The notes under the pieces: generated by a model | Told to the model about the DNA's origin: nothing | Database searches by the model: none | Seen by the model: the letters and a program-made list of their open reading frames with translations, nothing else | Translations under genes and position numbers: made by a program | Origin: Syntrophomonadaceae bacterium | GTDB taxonomy: Bacteria; Bacillota; Syntrophomonadia; Syntrophomonadales; Syntrophomonadaceae | Reading direction: 5' to 3' | Length of the DNA stretch: 7,995 nt | Assembly: GCA_031265005.1 (NCBI GenBank) | Contig: JAISDD010000274.1 | Coordinates: 1-7,995, forward strand | In this document: positions 6,638 to 7,995 of the stretch, piece after piece | Layout of the letters: each line of letters begins with the position of its first letter | Numbering within the stretch: the first letter of the stretch is position 1

Positions 6638-7798
6638 ATGTACGTAAGAAGAATTTTGCTTTCAGTGCTGACGCTTTTGTTATTTTTATGCGTAAGCTCA
6701 AATCAGGCGCGGGCAGAAGACATTGTCTACTTAGGGGATATTACGTTACACCAGCAATTCGTCAAAGCAAAAATTTTGACGATAGAAGAAAGTGAACCGC
6801 AAGCATACAGTACTTGGTCAAGTTCGCTGATAGAACAGCACATCAAAGTCAAAATATTATCAGGCGCTTATAACGGCCAGGAATTGACAGCGCTCAACTC
6901 ATTGTCCGGTTCTAAAGGAATAGACATAATTGTTGAACCTGGAGATTTGGTGATGGTATGTATACAGGAAGCGGAATCCAACGATGGAAACACTGAAATA
7001 TACGAAATTTTTATAGCCGATCAATGGCGTAGCAACGCTGTTTTTTGGCTTTTATTCATATTTGCAGTATTGATGGTAGCGATCGGGCGTTTGCAGGGAC
7101 TTAAATCTTTGCTCGCTTTATGTTTAACAGCTTTAGGTATTTATTATGTCCTGTTACCGGGTTTAGTAGCAGGAAAATCGCCTATATTTTTAACTGTCGC
7201 AATCTTAGTAGTAGCCGCTATGCTAACCATGTTTTTTGTCGCTGGCTTCAGCCGTAAAGCGGCAGCGGCTACTCTGGGAATTCTAGGCGGCTTGCTGGCG
7301 GCGGCCGTCCTTTCCTATATATTTGGAGATCTGGCGCAGCTGCATGGATTAGCCAGCGAAGAAGAGAGGACCATACTATATTTTGACGAGCTGAGCATAG
7401 ATATGGAGGGGTTACTTTTTTCAGGCATTATGATCGGAGCGTTAGGCGCTATTATGGATGTAGCCATATCTATTTCTTCCGCTATTACGGAAATAAAGCA
7501 GGCTGATCCGGGCAAAACCGCTTATGAACTATTTGTATCAGGCATGAACGTAGGAAAAGATATAATGGGGACCATGGCCAATACCTTGATATTAGCTTAT
7601 GCTGGAGGAGCATTGCCTTTGCTGATCCTTTTTATAGTTAATGACATGGAGGCGGTCAACATATTAAATTGGGAACTGGTAGTAACAGAATTAGTAAGAG
7701 CGCTGGTGGGAAGTATAGCCTTAATACTTTGTGTTCCTATAACCGCCATAGTGGCAGGATTTTTACAGCATAATAAAGCAACGGCTGCTGAAGAATGA
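6638..7798 (+). CDS. YibE/F-family polytopic membrane protein
   Basis: This 386-residue protein matches the YibE/F family (PF07907, COG5438), whose transport or other role is not established. A signal peptide (residues 1-26, with likely cleavage after ARA) leads into an exported beta-rich domain of about 105 residues. Seven or so membrane segments follow, near 132-150, 154-172, 183-203, 207-229, 259-283, 313-334 and 347-375. The family signature stretches GALGAIMDVAISISSAITEI (267-286) and GMNVGKDIMGTMANTL (302-317) are intact. The short tail is hydrophilic (HNKATAAEE). The ATG at 6638 is preferred because AAGGGG lies seven bases upstream. A TTG at 6602 in the same frame would extend it by 12 residues but has no ribosome binding site and would spoil the clean signal peptide. 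It follows the EF-G paralogue by 133 bases on the same strand. Confidence 0.94.
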   Translation: MYVRRILLSVLTLLLFLCVSSNQARAEDIVYLGDITLHQQFVKAKILTIEESEPQAYSTWSSSLIEQHIKVKILSGAYNGQELTALNSLSGSKGIDIIVEPGDLVMVCIQEAESNDGNTEIYEIFIADQWRSNAVFWLLFIFAVLMVAIGRLQGLKSLLALCLTALGIYYVLLPGLVAGKSPIFLTVAILVVAAMLTMFFVAGFSRKAAAATLGILGGLLAAAVLSYIFGDLAQLHGLASEEERTILYFDELSIDMEGLLFSGIMIGALGAIMDVAISISSAITEIKQADPGKTAYELFVSGMNVGKDIMGTMANTLILAYAGGALPLLILFIVNDMEAVNILNWELVVTELVRALVGSIALILCVPITAIVAGFLQHNKATAAEE

Positions 7799-7852
7799 AC
7801 TGAAAATGAAAACGGCGGCGCGGGAATACTTATGTATTTGGTTGTTATACGC

Positions 7853-7880
7853 GCATGTGAGTAAAATTAGCTTTACATGC
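7853..7880. terminator. Weak inverted repeat between convergent genes
   Basis: GCATGT (7853-7858) and ACATGC (7875-7880) form a perfect 6-bp stem that can extend by three more pairs including two G-U. It lies between the end of the YibE/F gene and the end of the opposing partial gene, where a shared terminator would be expected. Neither side has a T tract, so its role as a terminator is doubtful. Confidence 0.25.
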
Positions 7881-7882
7881 CG

Positions 7883-7995
7883 TTACTTGTATTGGCTCAA
7901 AATCTTATCCGCTTCCTGTCGCGTCATATTGCCGGCTTTGACCTGTTCATCGCAAAACACTTTTGCCGCCGCTAAGGCTTCTTCTCTCGTTGCGT
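7883..7995 (-). CDS. C-terminal end of an unidentified protein (partial)
   Basis: The minus strand is open from the window edge to a TAA at 7885-7883, giving 36 residues that begin ATREEALAAAKVF and end in ADKILSQYK. The sequence is charged, predicted mainly helical, and includes a NMTRQEADKIL segment resembling the short helical hairpins found at the ends of small soluble or membrane-anchored Firmicute proteins. The codon pattern looks genuine. It converges on the YibE/F gene with an 84-base gap. The family cannot be named from this fragment. Confidence 0.55.
   Translation of the reverse strand, partial: ATREEALAAAKVFCDEQVKAGNMTRQEADKILSQYK

Overview
The window comes from a bacterial chromosome, most likely an anaerobic low-to-mid GC Gram-positive of the Firmicutes (Clostridia or Negativicutes). 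The clues are the purine-rich Shine-Dalgarno sites, the TTGACA/TATAAT-type promoters, and a BlaI/M56 peptidase operon with DUF4825/DUF4362-like domains, which is characteristic of clostridial genomes. The genus cannot be fixed from sequence alone. No tRNA, rRNA, insertion sequence or CRISPR array was seen.

Layout. The left edge (1-268) holds the first codons of a membrane or secreted protein on the minus strand, preceded by what looks like a decayed, frame-shifted gene fragment. At 308-1024 (minus) is an intact stand-alone P-loop ATPase of the COG3910 type. At 1233-4169 (minus) is a tightly overlapping three-gene operon: a BlaI/MecI-family repressor, a small zinc-ribbon protein and a large BlaR1-like M56 metalloprotease with a long extracellular region. 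It ends in a hairpin terminator (1198-1211). Its promoter carries two copies of one dyad operator, AGGTCTA-N6-TAGACT, which is the best regulatory signal in the window. From 4492 onward the plus strand has an elongation factor G paralogue (to 6504) behind strong promoter sequences, then a signal-peptide-bearing polytopic YibE/F-family membrane protein (6638-7798). The right edge (7883-7995, minus) holds the last 36 codons of an unidentified gene that converges on YibE/F.

How the genes work together. The repressor, zinc ribbon and M56 protein form a self-contained signal-transduction unit. By analogy with BlaI-BlaR1, the membrane protease would sense something outside the cell and relieve repression by the BlaI-like protein, which probably controls its own operon through the twin operator. 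The sensor part is not a penicillin-binding domain, so the signal is probably not a beta-lactam. The other genes are largely independent single-gene units. The most unusual element is this operon: the zinc-ribbon gene sits between repressor and protease, and the ectodomain is built from domains of unknown function. The rest is fairly ordinary Firmicute chromosome.
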